A stretch of 64,000 nucleotides of DNA from Gramella sp. AN32 (GCF_023718305.1 NZ_QEYO01000017.1:1-64000); one strand, 5' to 3'. Counted from the first letter of the stretch, positions 35,671 through 45,476 are shown. Notes: generated from the letters alone by a model not told the origin. Numbers and translations are program-made.

Positions 35671-36729
35671 CTATACCTGGTAAGTAATGGCATTTACATT
35701 CATTCCGGCTCCAACACTGGCGAATAAAATAACATCCCCTTTTTTCAACTCCTGATTTTTAATCTTTCCATTAAGCACAAGATCCAATAAAGTGGGTACG
35801 GTGGCCACACTACTATTTCCCAGTTCATGTACAGTCATAGGCATGACATTTTCCGGAGGGGTTTCGTTATGCAATTTATAGAAACGTTTAATGATGGCAT
35901 CATCCATTTTTTCATTGGCCTGATGTATAAATACTTTTTTAAGATCGCTAATGTCTTTCCCACTGGCTTCAAGACAGGTTTTCATTGCCTTCGGAACATT
36001 TACCAGGGCAAATTCATACACTTTTCTTCCCTGCATCTTTATATACCTGATTTCTTCCGGAGCCACGGTATGATTAGATTTTCCGAAGTAGATGTATTCA
36101 GATTCCTGATAGGAAAAAGTAGCAGAATTAAAAGACAAAATCCCGCCTTCTTCCTCTGTAGCTTCTAAAATTGCAGCACCCGCACCATCAGAGAAGATCA
36201 TGGAATCCCGATCATGTTTATCTACCACCCGGGAAAGCGCTTCTGCACCAATAACTAAACACTTTTTAGCCATTCCGCTTTTTATAAAAGCATGCGCCTG
36301 GATCATTCCCTGAATCCATCCGGGACAACCAAAAAGAACATCATAGCCCACACATTGTGGATTTTTTATCCTTAATCGTGCTTTTACCCTTGTGGCAAGA
36401 CTGGGAACCGTATCGCTTTGGTTGGAATTATTCTTTACGTCACCGTAATTATGGGCTACAATGATTGAATCTAAAGTTTCTGGATCTATACCGGAACTTT
36501 CAATCGCTTTGATCGCAGCAATCACTGCGATATCCGATGTGGTGAGCTCCTTATCGATATATCTTCTTTCTTCAATCCCCGTAATTGCCTTGAATTTTTT
36601 AATCGTAGTTTCGTTATCCCCTGGAAAAACTGAACCATCTAAATTCAAAAATTTGTGCTGGTGAAAATCAGCATTTCTGGTGATCACATTTGGGATGTAA
36701 CTGCCGGTTCCGGTAATTTTAGAATTCAT
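35671..36729 (-). CDS. 3-oxoacyl-ACP synthase III-like condensing enzyme
   Basis: This thiolase-fold enzyme, 352 aa, resembles FabH. The active-site Cys is C135 (VLFGCPGWIQGM), with His in FIHQANEKMDDAI and Asn in HELGNSSVATVP, so the Cys-His-Asn triad is complete. It could start fatty-acid chains or condense acyl units for a specialised lipid. It heads an operon with a methyltransferase and a glycosyltransferase, which hints at a dedicated lipid rather than the main fatty-acid cycle. The exact role is inference. Confidence 0.88.
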   Translation of the reverse strand: MNSKITGTGSYIPNVITRNADFHQHKFLNLDGSVFPGDNETTIKKFKAITGIEERRYIDKELTTSDIAVIAAIKAIESSGIDPETLDSIIVAHNYGDVKNNSNQSDTVPSLATRVKARLRIKNPQCVGYDVLFGCPGWIQGMIQAHAFIKSGMAKKCLVIGAEALSRVVDKHDRDSMIFSDGAGAAILEATEEEGGILSFNSATFSYQESEYIYFGKSNHTVAPEEIRYIKMQGRKVYEFALVNVPKAMKTCLEASGKDISDLKKVFIHQANEKMDDAIIKRFYKLHNETPPENVMPMTVHELGNSSVATVPTLLDLVLNGKIKNQELKKGDVILFASVGAGMNVNAITYQV

Positions 36730-36825
36730 GATACCTTTTTATTTAGGGTTTTCACAATTTATATAATTCAGACCAAAAAATCCTTCTTCGAAGAATAAAT
36801 ATGTAGAATTTTGACTATTATATGG

Positions 36826-39675
36826 TTATGCCTCCATATATTCTTCAATAGGAGGGCAGGTACACATTAAATTTCTGTCTCCATACGCTTCATCAACCCT
36901 TCGAACACTGGCAAAGAATTTATTTTCATGAAGATAAGCAAGAGGGTATGCTGCTTTTTCTCTGGAATACGGAAAATCCCACGCATCTGCGGTCAACATA
37001 TGAATGGTATGAGGTGAATTTTTAAGAACGTTATTCGGCTCTTCTGCTGTAACCTCTTCTATTTCTTCTCTAATTGAAATTAGAGCATCACAGAACCGGT
37101 CTAATTCCGGTTTGCTTTCGCTTTCTGTAGGTTCAATCATGAGTGTTCCGGCGACCGGAAAAGAAACAGTAGGCGCATGGAAGCCGTAATCTATAAGCCT
37201 CTTGGCGATATCTGTAACCTCAATTCCCTTTTCTTTGAAAGGTCTGCAATCCACGATCATTTCATGGGCTGCTCTTCCCCTTTCCCCAGAATATAATGTT
37301 TTGTAATGATTTTTCAGTCTTTCCTTAATGTAATTAGCATTTAAGATAGCGTATTCGGTGGCTTTTTGAAGTCCGCCAGTCCCCAGCATTTTTATGTATC
37401 CATAAGAGATCAGGCAAACTAAGGCAGATCCCCAGGGCGCTGAAGAAATTGCGCCAATGGCGTTTTCACCTCCGGTTTTTATAACCGGGTTGCCGGGTAA
37501 AAAAGGTTTTAATTGTTTAGCAACACAAATAGGCCCAACTCCCGGGCCACCACCCCCATGGGGGATCGAGAAGGTTTTATGAAGGTTGAGGTGACACACA
37601 TCAGCCCCAATTCTACCAGGATTGGTCAAGCCAACCTGGGCATTCATGTTTGCACCATCCATATACACCTGGCCGCCATTATCATGAATGATCCTGGTGA
37701 TCTCCCGAATAGCCGATTCAAAAACACCATGCGTGGAGGGATAGGTAACCATCAATGCAGCAAGATGATCTTTATGCTTAAGTGCTTTTTCGCGAAGATC
37801 ATCGATGTCTATATTGCCATTTTCACTGGCCTTGGTCACAATAACTTTCATTCCTGCCATTGCTGCTGAAGCGGGATTCGTCCCGTGGGCAGATGATGGA
37901 ATTAAGCAAACATCACGATGGCCTTCACCATTCGCTTCATGGAAGGCTCGAATCACCATTAAGCCTGCATATTCACCCTGTGCGCCTGAATTGGGTTGAA
38001 GTGAAGTAGCTGAAAATCCTGTAATTTCGGTAAGATTTGCTTCTAATTCTTTTAGGACTTCCTGGTATCCTGAAGCTTGATCAATGGGCACGAATGGATG
38101 TAAATTTCCCCATTGCGGATTACTTAACGGTAACATTTCTGAAGCCGCATTCAATTTCATGGTACAAGAACCAAGAGAAATCATGGAATGATTTAAGGAA
38201 AGATCCTTTCGTTCCAGTTTCTTTATGTAACGCATTAATTCAGTTTCAGAATGGAATGAATTAAAGATTTCGTGCGTTAGAAATTTAGTTTTACGTTCCA
38301 GTTCTACAGGAATTTTACTTTCTAAACTCAATTCAGAAACTTTGTCGAAATCATTTTTGGAATGTTCAGCAAAAACTGAAATTATCGCGTTCAGATCTGC
38401 TTTATTGGTAGTTTCATTTATAGAAATGCAAACGCTATTTTCATTTGGATAATAGAAGTTGATCTCCTTTTTCTCTGCGATCTGCTTAATTTCACTAGCA
38501 TTGGCTTTAACATGCAACGTCTCAAAATATGCTGGGTTCAGTTGTTTAAAACCGAGATCCTTAAGGCTATTTTCCAGGCTAACCGCAGTTTTGTGAACAG
38601 TATCGGCAATATATTCCAGGCCTTTTGGTCCGTGATACACGGCATACATCCCGGCCATCACGGCTAACAGCACCTGGGCGGTACAAATATTAGACGTGGC
38701 CTTATCCCTCTTTATATGCTGTTCGCGGGTTTGAAGCGCCATCCTCAGAGCTCTATTACCATCGGTATCTTTGGTGAGGCCGATAATCCTTCCCGGTAAT
38801 GTCCTTTTATATTCTTCTTTGGTAGCAAAGAAAGCGGCGTGCGGACCTCCATAGCCCAAAGGAATCCCGAAACGTTGTGATGTTCCAACCACAACATCAG
38901 CTCCCAGCTCTCCCGGTGCCTGTAATTTTACCAGGCTCAAAATATCTGCAGCAAAAGCGGTTTTTATGCCTGAATTTTTACATTTTTCGACAAATTCAGC
39001 ATAATTGAAAACCTGTCCGAATTTCCCGGGATATTGCAATAAAACTCCAAAATAATCTTCGGAGAATTCGAATTCTTCATGATCTCCTATGATCAATTCA
39101 ATGCCTAAAAACCCTGCCCGGGTTTCAATTAAAGAAATGGTTTGAGGCAATACTTGTTGAGATACAAAAAATTTATTAATACCATCTTTTTTCTGTCTAC
39201 GATCCCTAACCGCAAAAAGTAAAGCCATGGCTTCGGCTGCCGCAGTAGATTCGTCTAATAAACTGGCATTGGCGATCTCCATTCCCGTAAGATCGGTAAT
39301 CATGGTTTGGAAATTCAGCAGGGCTTCCAATCTTCCCTGGGCAATTTCAGCCTGGTAAGGCGTATAGGCAGTATACCATCCCGGGTTCTCCAAAATATTC
39401 CGCTGGATAACTGCAGGTAAGATTGCCTGGTGGTAACCTAGACCAATATAAGTTTTGAAAATTTTATTTTTTTCCGAAAGTTTTTTAATGTGTTCGGCAT
39501 ATTCATTTTCGCTCATGGCAACCGGAAGGTCCAGAGGTTTATCTAACCTAATATCATCTGGAATAGTTTCATAGATCAATGTATCGATAGAATCAACACC
39601 AATCACCTCTAACATCTCCTGTACATCGTTTTCTCTGGGACCAATATGGCGCAAAGCAAATGAATCTGTTCTCAT
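36826..39675 (-). CDS. gcvP: Glycine dehydrogenase (decarboxylating), P-protein
   Basis: The P-protein of the glycine cleavage system decarboxylates glycine with PLP and loads the aminomethyl group onto lipoyl-GcvH. The 949-aa fused homodimer-type protein has both halves. The N-terminal half starts MRTDSFALRHIGP. The C-terminal half has the PLP-Lys in NLHKTFSIPHGGGGPG (about residue 700). The ATG at 39675 is preferred over the TTG just before it. GcvH and GcvT are not nearby, which is usual in this group. I see no glycine riboswitch upstream. Confidence 0.97.
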   Translation of the reverse strand: MRTDSFALRHIGPRENDVQEMLEVIGVDSIDTLIYETIPDDIRLDKPLDLPVAMSENEYAEHIKKLSEKNKIFKTYIGLGYHQAILPAVIQRNILENPGWYTAYTPYQAEIAQGRLEALLNFQTMITDLTGMEIANASLLDESTAAAEAMALLFAVRDRRQKKDGINKFFVSQQVLPQTISLIETRAGFLGIELIIGDHEEFEFSEDYFGVLLQYPGKFGQVFNYAEFVEKCKNSGIKTAFAADILSLVKLQAPGELGADVVVGTSQRFGIPLGYGGPHAAFFATKEEYKRTLPGRIIGLTKDTDGNRALRMALQTREQHIKRDKATSNICTAQVLLAVMAGMYAVYHGPKGLEYIADTVHKTAVSLENSLKDLGFKQLNPAYFETLHVKANASEIKQIAEKKEINFYYPNENSVCISINETTNKADLNAIISVFAEHSKNDFDKVSELSLESKIPVELERKTKFLTHEIFNSFHSETELMRYIKKLERKDLSLNHSMISLGSCTMKLNAASEMLPLSNPQWGNLHPFVPIDQASGYQEVLKELEANLTEITGFSATSLQPNSGAQGEYAGLMVIRAFHEANGEGHRDVCLIPSSAHGTNPASAAMAGMKVIVTKASENGNIDIDDLREKALKHKDHLAALMVTYPSTHGVFESAIREITRIIHDNGGQVYMDGANMNAQVGLTNPGRIGADVCHLNLHKTFSIPHGGGGPGVGPICVAKQLKPFLPGNPVIKTGGENAIGAISSAPWGSALVCLISYGYIKMLGTGGLQKATEYAILNANYIKERLKNHYKTLYSGERGRAAHEMIVDCRPFKEKGIEVTDIAKRLIDYGFHAPTVSFPVAGTLMIEPTESESKPELDRFCDALISIREEIEEVTAEEPNNVLKNSPHTIHMLTADAWDFPYSREKAAYPLAYLHENKFFASVRRVDEAYGDRNLMCTCPPIEEYMEA

Positions 39676-39803
39676 CAAAAATAAAGTTGTGTTTTGTGCT
39701 GCGAAAATACATAATTTCGATTTAAATTTTCAGGCATAATCAGGATACAGTTGTTAAGATTTTAGATAGGAATATCGGAACTGAAAAATCGTAATTTTAA
39801 TGA

Positions 39804-40628
39804 ATGAAGTTTATCAAAAATGTATTTGATCTTTATATCACCTGCAGTATCCATGTATCCATTGCGATCATTGCTTTCACTTTTATTACCTATCTACAAT
39901 TTTCACTTCCTTTAAATAAAAACTTAATCCTATTTATATTTTTTGCATCCATTACAGGTTATAATTTTGTGAAATATGCCGGGGTAGCGAAACTTCATCA
40001 TATGAGACTGACTAAGAACCTGCGACTTATCCAGCTCTTTTCACTTGGATGCTTTTTAGCAATGTGTTATTTAGCCTTTCAGCTAAATAAGGAAGTGCTA
40101 ATTTCGACCGCTATCCTGGGTCTTTTTACGCTTTTATATGCCGTCCCATTTTTAGGGAGATCTGGGAATTTGCGTAGTTTGCCCACCATTAAAGTTTTTA
40201 TAATTGCATTGGTTTGGGCAGGCACAACCTTTCTACTGCCACTTATAGATGCTGGGAACATTTTAGGCACTGAAATTTTAATAGATTTCTTTCAGCGATT
40301 CTTATTCGTTCTGGTTTTGATCCTGCCTTTTGAAATAAGGGACCTTCAGTTTGATAAAGAAGATCTGGCAACAATTCCGCAGCTATTAGGCGTTTTACAA
40401 ACCAAAATTTTTGGGACCTTCCTATTATTTATAATATTTTTTATTGAACTGTTTCAGCGAAGTATTGAAAACCGGGAATTTATAGTGTTGAGTATGGTTC
40501 TTTTAATTGCCGGAATTTTTCTCTGGAATGCGAAAAGAGAGCAATCGATTTATTATACTTCTTTTTGGGTTGAAGCGATTCCAATTTTCTATTTAATCCT
40601 GGAATTGATATTTAGGGATTTTCTGTAG
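39804..40628 (+). CDS. UbiA-like multi-pass membrane protein
   Basis: This is a 274-aa protein with about seven to eight hydrophobic segments. The layout resembles UbiA prenyltransferases: the second Asp-rich motif is visible as EIRDLQFDKED (about residue 180). However, the first NDxxD-type motif is not seen where expected (GYNFVKYAG near residue 50). It may be a UbiA-fold protein that has lost or changed catalysis. Function is unknown. It is divergent from gcvP, and its end overlaps the convergent small anti-sigma-like gene by 17 bases. Confidence 0.6.
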   Translation: MKFIKNVFDLYITCSIHVSIAIIAFTFITYLQFSLPLNKNLILFIFFASITGYNFVKYAGVAKLHHMRLTKNLRLIQLFSLGCFLAMCYLAFQLNKEVLISTAILGLFTLLYAVPFLGRSGNLRSLPTIKVFIIALVWAGTTFLLPLIDAGNILGTEILIDFFQRFLFVLVLILPFEIRDLQFDKEDLATIPQLLGVLQTKIFGTFLLFIIFFIELFQRSIENREFIVLSMVLLIAGIFLWNAKREQSIYYTSFWVEAIPIFYLILELIFRDFL

Positions 40629-40878
40629 TATTTTTGGTTTGAATTTGTTCTTTCCAAACTTTTTTCTGATCCTCTGGACAGGATTGTAATTTCGATTCCT
40701 TTATTAATTTAGTGAGTTTGGAGTTGCGAAAAGTTCTCTTCCGGCAAATCTTACAATAAATGAGGTGAATTAAGAGTTTAGCTTTTTCAGAAAAACTGGC
40801 GTCTTTATATTGCGCCTTATCACAACAAATACCTGCTTCAGAACAATCGATTAAAAAATTCTTTTTCTTAACTCCCAT
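40612..40878 (-). CDS. Small cysteine-rich protein, putative zinc-binding anti-sigma factor
   Basis: This is an 88-aa protein whose ATG (40878) sits one base past the sigma-factor stop, so translation is coupled. It carries H38-x3-C42-x2-C45 (IHLIYCKICRK), the pattern of ZAS-type anti-sigma factors, plus an upstream C12/C18/C19 cluster. It has no membrane segment, so it would be a soluble anti-sigma. A longer in-frame reading begins inside the sigma gene and is not believed. The anti-sigma role is inferred from position and motif. Confidence 0.65.
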   Translation of the reverse strand: MGVKKKNFLIDCSEAGICCDKAQYKDASFSEKAKLLIHLIYCKICRKRTFRNSKLTKLIKESKLQSCPEDQKKVWKEQIQTKNTTENP

Positions 40879-40879
40879 T

Positions 40880-41431
40880 TTAAAACCAGTTTTTTTCCAA
40901 ACATGCCGCCAGTGCTGTTCGGGCCCGGTGTATAATAACCCAAAGATTAGACGGCGTGATATCGAATTCATTACAAATCTCTTCAGTATCCAAACCATCA
41001 ATGGTTTTTCTTTTGAAGATCGCAGCGTGTTTTTCGTTGATTGAATCCAGGCAGTCCAGAATTGCCAGTCCCAACTCATTATTTTCCATAACGTCCTCCG
41101 CTGTCATATCTGAACTATCGGCAACCTGTTCTTCCAGCCAGTCGCCCTCATTAGAATCTGTATTATAATTTATGCGGACTTCAGCTTTGCCTTTTCTACT
41201 ATTGATTTTTCGATAATAATCAATGATCTTGCGTTTAAGGATAGAGATAAGCCAGGTTCTCTCACTGGCTTCACCCTTAAAGTTTTTTGCAGATTTTAAC
41301 GCAGCCAAAAAAGTTTCAGATATAATATCATTGGCGATCTCACGATCATTTACCCTCACAATTGTATAATTGAAAAGGTAATCGGAATATTTATCTACCC
41401 AATTATTTGGATTTAAGCTATTCGCTGCCAT
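40880..41431 (-). CDS. ECF-type RNA polymerase sigma factor
   Basis: This is a 183-aa sigma-70 family factor with regions 2 and 4 only. Region 2 is visible as SDYLFNYTIVRVNDREIANDIISETFLAAL, including the -10 recognition helix up to RTWLISILKRKIIDYYR. Region 4 has the helix-turn-helix HAAIFKRKTIDGLDTEEICNEFDITPSNLWVIIHRARTAL. The middle linker is longer than in most ECF factors (about residues 75-115, acidic). It is co-transcribed with the small ZAS-like protein. No target promoter is evident. Confidence 0.9.
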   Translation of the reverse strand: MAANSLNPNNWVDKYSDYLFNYTIVRVNDREIANDIISETFLAALKSAKNFKGEASERTWLISILKRKIIDYYRKINSRKGKAEVRINYNTDSNEGDWLEEQVADSSDMTAEDVMENNELGLAILDCLDSINEKHAAIFKRKTIDGLDTEEICNEFDITPSNLWVIIHRARTALAACLEKNWF

Positions 41432-41499
41432 TGAAGGAGTAAGTTATCTCATATCAAAAATAGGAAAACAAAATTGTTATGTACGAATTTTAGCTTTAC

Positions 41500-43530
41500 T
41501 TATTTGGGAATTAAACCTGCCCGTTTTAAAAGCGCATCTGGTTTTGGAGCAGCACCGCGAAATCTCTTATATAATGTCATTGGATGTTCGGTTCCTCCTT
41601 TTGAAAGAATATGCTCCCTAAACTTATTCGCAACCTCTTTGCTGAAAATTCCATTTTCTGTAAAAAACTCGAAAGCATCAGCATCCAAGACCTCTGCCCA
41701 TTTATATGAATAATACCCTGCAGAATAACCTCCCTGAAAAATATGGGAAAAAGCCGTGCTCATACAATTCGACTCAACTTCAGGATATAATTTTGTCCCC
41801 TCAAAAGCTTCCTTCTCATGTTGCTTCACATTCGAGATTTCTGAAGGGTCAATTCCATGCCAACTAAAATCTAATTTTCCAAAACTAAGTTGTCTAAGCG
41901 TGGCCATACCTTCCAGGAAGTTAGAAGATTCCTTGATTTTCTCAATGTATTTCTGCGGAATAGGTTCTCCGGTTTCGTAGTGTTTGGCGAATAATTGAAG
42001 CGATTCCTTTTCATAACACCAGTTCTCCAGAACCTGACTGGGAAGTTCAACAAAATCCCAATACACATTCGCTCCGGAAAGGCTTGGATATTTAGTGTTG
42101 GCAAGCATTCCGTGTAAGGCATGACCAAATTCATGGAATAGTGTGGTCACTTCATTAAAAGTTAATAGGGAAGGTTGCTTGATTGTTGGTTTGGTGAAAT
42201 TGCAAACGATAGAAATATGAGGCCGCTCATTTTTATCGTTTTGAACATATTGATCTTTATAAATGGTCATCCACGCACCATCTCTTTTTCCTGGACGAGG
42301 ATGGAAATCGGCGTAAAAAATGGCAATATCATCTCCATTTTCATTCGTCACGGCGTAGGTTTTTACATCAGGATGATAGGTATCAATATTTTGAATTTCC
42401 TTAAACTTAAGTCCGTATAATTTTTCTGAAACGGTGAACACGCCTTGGATGACATTTTCAAGTTTAAAAAAAGGTTTTAGGGTTTCATCATCAAGATTAA
42501 ATAATTTTTGTTTCAGCTTTTCGCTATAAAAAGATGCATCCCATTTTTCTAAATGATCGATGTGGTCAAGACTTTTTGCGAAATTCTCCAGTTCTTTAAA
42601 TTCCCTTTTTGCGGCCGGTTTCGCTTTTTCCAGTAATTCATCTAAAAATTCCTGAACTTTTTCAGGGGTTTCTGCCATGCGTTCTTCCAAAACAAAATGT
42701 GCATGTGTTTTATAACCTAATAACCGCGCCCTTTGAAACCTTAATTTTGAAATTTCAAGAACATTTTCCTGATTGTCCAATGCATCATTATGAAAACCTC
42801 TGGACCCAAAGGCTAAAGCCATCTCTTTACGCAATGTGCGATCCTCGGCATATTTCATAAAAGGAATATAACTTGGGTATTCCAGGGTAAAGATCCAACC
42901 CTCTTTATCTTTCGATTTGGCAACTTCCCTGGCTTCATCTTTAAAACTTTCAGGCAAACCTTTTAATTTTGATTCATCTAAAACCTGAAGCTCAAATTTA
43001 TTTCCTTCAGCAAGGATGTTTTCACCAAATTTTAATTTTAAGGCGGACAGTTTTTTATCGATTTCCCTTAATTCCGCTTGCTTGTTGTCTGGTAGATTTG
43101 CGCCATTACGGGTAAAAGCTTTGTATTTTTTATCTAATAGAGTTTTTGCTTCCGTATCAAGGTCAAAATTCTCTTTATGATCATACACCGATTTAATTCT
43201 GCTGAACAATTCTTTATTCAGAATAATATCATTTTTAAATTCAGATAAAATCGGGGAGATTTCCTGAGCGGTTTTCTGTATTTCATCATTTGTTTCTGCA
43301 GAATTGATATTAAAAAAGATGCTGGTAATTCTATCCAGTTTTTGACCGGAAAACTCTAAAGCCTCTATGGTATTTTTAAAGGTAGGCTCATTAGAATTTG
43401 CAGTTATTGCATGAATTTCTTGCCGTGCAATCTCCATCGACTTTAATATTGCAGGTTTGTAATCTTCGGTTTTTATTTTTGAAAATGGAGCAAACTTGAA
43501 GTTTGTTAAAAGAATATTTTGGGAAGTCAT
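41500..43530 (-). CDS. M3 family oligopeptidase (Dcp/OpdA type)
   Basis: This zinc oligopeptidase of 676 aa degrades short peptides. The zinc signature HEFGHALHG (HExxH) lies near residue 460, with the third ligand Glu in the downstream WDFVELPSQVLENW segment. The family C-terminal segment FSHIFQGGYSAGYYSYKWAEVLDADAF is intact. No signal peptide is seen, so it is probably cytoplasmic. It is monocistronic. Confidence 0.93.
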   Translation of the reverse strand: MTSQNILLTNFKFAPFSKIKTEDYKPAILKSMEIARQEIHAITANSNEPTFKNTIEALEFSGQKLDRITSIFFNINSAETNDEIQKTAQEISPILSEFKNDIILNKELFSRIKSVYDHKENFDLDTEAKTLLDKKYKAFTRNGANLPDNKQAELREIDKKLSALKLKFGENILAEGNKFELQVLDESKLKGLPESFKDEAREVAKSKDKEGWIFTLEYPSYIPFMKYAEDRTLRKEMALAFGSRGFHNDALDNQENVLEISKLRFQRARLLGYKTHAHFVLEERMAETPEKVQEFLDELLEKAKPAAKREFKELENFAKSLDHIDHLEKWDASFYSEKLKQKLFNLDDETLKPFFKLENVIQGVFTVSEKLYGLKFKEIQNIDTYHPDVKTYAVTNENGDDIAIFYADFHPRPGKRDGAWMTIYKDQYVQNDKNERPHISIVCNFTKPTIKQPSLLTFNEVTTLFHEFGHALHGMLANTKYPSLSGANVYWDFVELPSQVLENWCYEKESLQLFAKHYETGEPIPQKYIEKIKESSNFLEGMATLRQLSFGKLDFSWHGIDPSEISNVKQHEKEAFEGTKLYPEVESNCMSTAFSHIFQGGYSAGYYSYKWAEVLDADAFEFFTENGIFSKEVANKFREHILSKGGTEHPMTLYKRFRGAAPKPDALLKRAGLIPK

Positions 43531-43710
43531 TAGTAATAGTGTCTTGACGTTAATAATTAATTTTTATAACGCTAAACCATGGTATTAAGATAAATTTAAT
43601 TAAATTGCACCGATAAAAAGTATAAGTTAACCGATATATAGCAAAGTAGTTTTAAGTTCTGGTTTATATTTAGAATGGTTAATAAATAATAATTACAGTA
43701 CAACTACTCG

Positions 43711-43737
43711 AAAGGCCGCAATAGCGGCCTTTTACTT
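43711..43737 (-). terminator. purKE terminator
   Basis: The stem AAAGGCCGC / GCGGCCTTT with loop AATA touches the purE stop codon and ends purK-purE. The 200 bases to the right (43531-43731) hold nothing else recognisable. Confidence 0.82.
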
Positions 43738-44217
43738 TTTAACAGATTTAGCCGCGTCTATAACTTTTTGCTTTAAACCTTCTTTATAGATTAAAATCTT
43801 ATCTAACATACATTTATCTGACGCTCCAATGATTTGAGCTGCTAATATTCCTGCATTTTTGGCACCATCTAAGGCAACCGTGGCCACAGGAACTCCACTG
43901 GGCATTTGTAAAATTGATAGTACAGAATCCCAACCATCTATGGAATTTCGGGATTTCACAGGTACTCCAATAACCGGAAGCGGTGACATTGAAGCCACCA
44001 TTCCTGGTAAATGTGCTGCGCCACCAGCACCGGCAATAATTACCTGAATATCATTATGATGGGCATTCTTGCTAAATTCGAAAAGTTTTTCCGGAGTACG
44101 ATGGGCAGAAACAATATCTACTTCTACCTCAATATCAAAACCTTTTAGAATATCTATCGCTTCCTGCATGACCGGCATATCGCTGGTGCTACCCATAATA
44201 ACTGCTACTTTACCCAT
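43732..44217 (-). CDS. purE: N5-carboxyaminoimidazole ribonucleotide mutase
   Basis: PurE class I converts N5-CAIR to CAIR in purine synthesis. The 161-aa protein has the MGSTSDMPVM phosphate-binding start, SAHRTPEKL and the AGAGGAAHLPGMVAS loop. Its ATG shares a base with the purK stop (TAATG), so translation is coupled. A terminator follows at once. Confidence 0.97.
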   Translation of the reverse strand: MGKVAVIMGSTSDMPVMQEAIDILKGFDIEVEVDIVSAHRTPEKLFEFSKNAHHNDIQVIIAGAGGAAHLPGMVASMSPLPVIGVPVKSRNSIDGWDSVLSILQMPSGVPVATVALDGAKNAGILAAQIIGASDKCMLDKILIYKEGLKQKVIDAAKSVKK

Positions 44218-45374
44218 TATTTGGAAATTACCTTTATACTTTTCTTTACTTTTTCAGCGATTATTCTGGCTTCATCCAGATTCTCATTTACGATGGTCAC
44301 ATGTCCCATTTTTCGAAACGGCCTAGTGATCTTTTTGCCATAAATATGGGGTGTCACCCCTTTCATTTGCATGATCTGGTCGATGTTTTCATATACCACT
44401 TCACCTTCATGACCTTTTTCTCCAACTAAATTAACCATAATTCCGCCAACTTTGCTGGAAGTATCCCCTAAAGGTAAATCTAAAATTGCTCTTATATGTT
44501 GTTCAAATTGATTGGTGTAAGAAGCTTCAATACTATAATGTCCGCTATTATGAGGCCTTGGGGCTACTTCATTTACTAAAATTTCGTCGTCCTCCGTCTG
44601 AAACATTTCTACGGCCAGCAGGCCTACATGTTTAAAAGAATTAGAAACTTTTTCAGCAATATTTCTGGCATTTTCGGCCACTCTTTTATCAATTCTTGCA
44701 GGACAGATCACATATTCCACCTGATTTGCGGTTGGATGAAATTCCATTTCCACAACGGGATATGTTTTTACTTCACCTGATGCACTTCTGGCAACAATAA
44801 CTGCCAGTTCATTTTTAAAAGCTATCAAATCTTCCGCAATACATTCTCCCATTGATAATTCGTTTAAATCATCAGCCTCCCTGATCACCGAAACACCTTT
44901 CCCATCATAACCACCAACGGCACTTTTCCATACAAAAGGGAGTGGGGTATCACCGTTGTTTATTGACGATTTCAATTCCTCAAGATTTTGAAAAACTGCG
45001 AATGGTGAAGTAGGAATATTTTCAGACTTATAAAATTCTTTTTGTACCGCTTTATTCTGAATTTTCTCCAGAGTTTCCGCGGTAGGATAGGTTTTAATTC
45101 CTTCTGAAGCCAATTGTTTTAAAGCTTCAATATTAACCCCTTCAATTTCAAAGGTCAATACATCTGCTTTTCTTCCAAAGTTAAGAACAGTTTCATAATC
45201 CATGAGATCTCCCCGTTCAAAATAATTACATGAAATTTTACACGGAGCCTCTTCGCTGGGATCTAGAACAAGGGTTTGGATGTCATATTTTCGCGTTTCA
45301 TAAAGCATCATTTTTCCTAACTGTCCGCCTCCCAAAATTCCCAGCTTAAAATCTGAAGAAAAGTAATCAATCAT
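44217..45374 (-). CDS. purK: N5-carboxyaminoimidazole ribonucleotide synthase
   Basis: PurK is an ATP-grasp enzyme that makes N5-CAIR from AIR, ATP and bicarbonate for PurE. It has 385 aa. The N-terminal LGILGGGQLGKMM loop, PFVWKSAVGGYDGKGV (ATP-grasp) and ILVNEVAPRPHNSGHYSIEA motifs are intact. The ATG at 45374 fits the family; an ATG 48 bases upstream is rejected. A possible -7 box (TATTTTTG on the minus strand, 45401-45394) lies just before the start. Confidence 0.96.
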   Translation of the reverse strand: MIDYFSSDFKLGILGGGQLGKMMLYETRKYDIQTLVLDPSEEAPCKISCNYFERGDLMDYETVLNFGRKADVLTFEIEGVNIEALKQLASEGIKTYPTAETLEKIQNKAVQKEFYKSENIPTSPFAVFQNLEELKSSINNGDTPLPFVWKSAVGGYDGKGVSVIREADDLNELSMGECIAEDLIAFKNELAVIVARSASGEVKTYPVVEMEFHPTANQVEYVICPARIDKRVAENARNIAEKVSNSFKHVGLLAVEMFQTEDDEILVNEVAPRPHNSGHYSIEASYTNQFEQHIRAILDLPLGDTSSKVGGIMVNLVGEKGHEGEVVYENIDQIMQMKGVTPHIYGKKITRPFRKMGHVTIVNENLDEARIIAEKVKKSIKVISK

Positions 45375-45468
45375 AAATATTTCAGGCTTTTTGCAAAAAT
45401 AATGTTTTCCAGATTCCTGCACATCATAATCCTATAGAAATCGGGAGGATAAGCAAATTGAGATTCCT

Positions 45469-45476
45469 TATCTTTG
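45469..45476 (+). promoter_or_regulatory. Putative -7 box of the hpt-adk/obgE operon
   Basis: TATCTTTG matches TAnnTTTG and lies 23 bases before the TTG start. This gives a very short leader and supports that start. A -33 TTG is not obvious. Confidence 0.5.

Noticed and set aside
39676..39803. Glycine riboswitch upstream of gcvP
   Set aside because: The leader is too short and lacks the conserved tandem aptamer motifs.
40879..41079. N-terminal extension of the small anti-sigma-like protein into the sigma gene
   Set aside because: The extension lies entirely in an alternate frame of the sigma factor. The ATG at 40878 is positioned for coupled translation and gives the family-like N-terminus.
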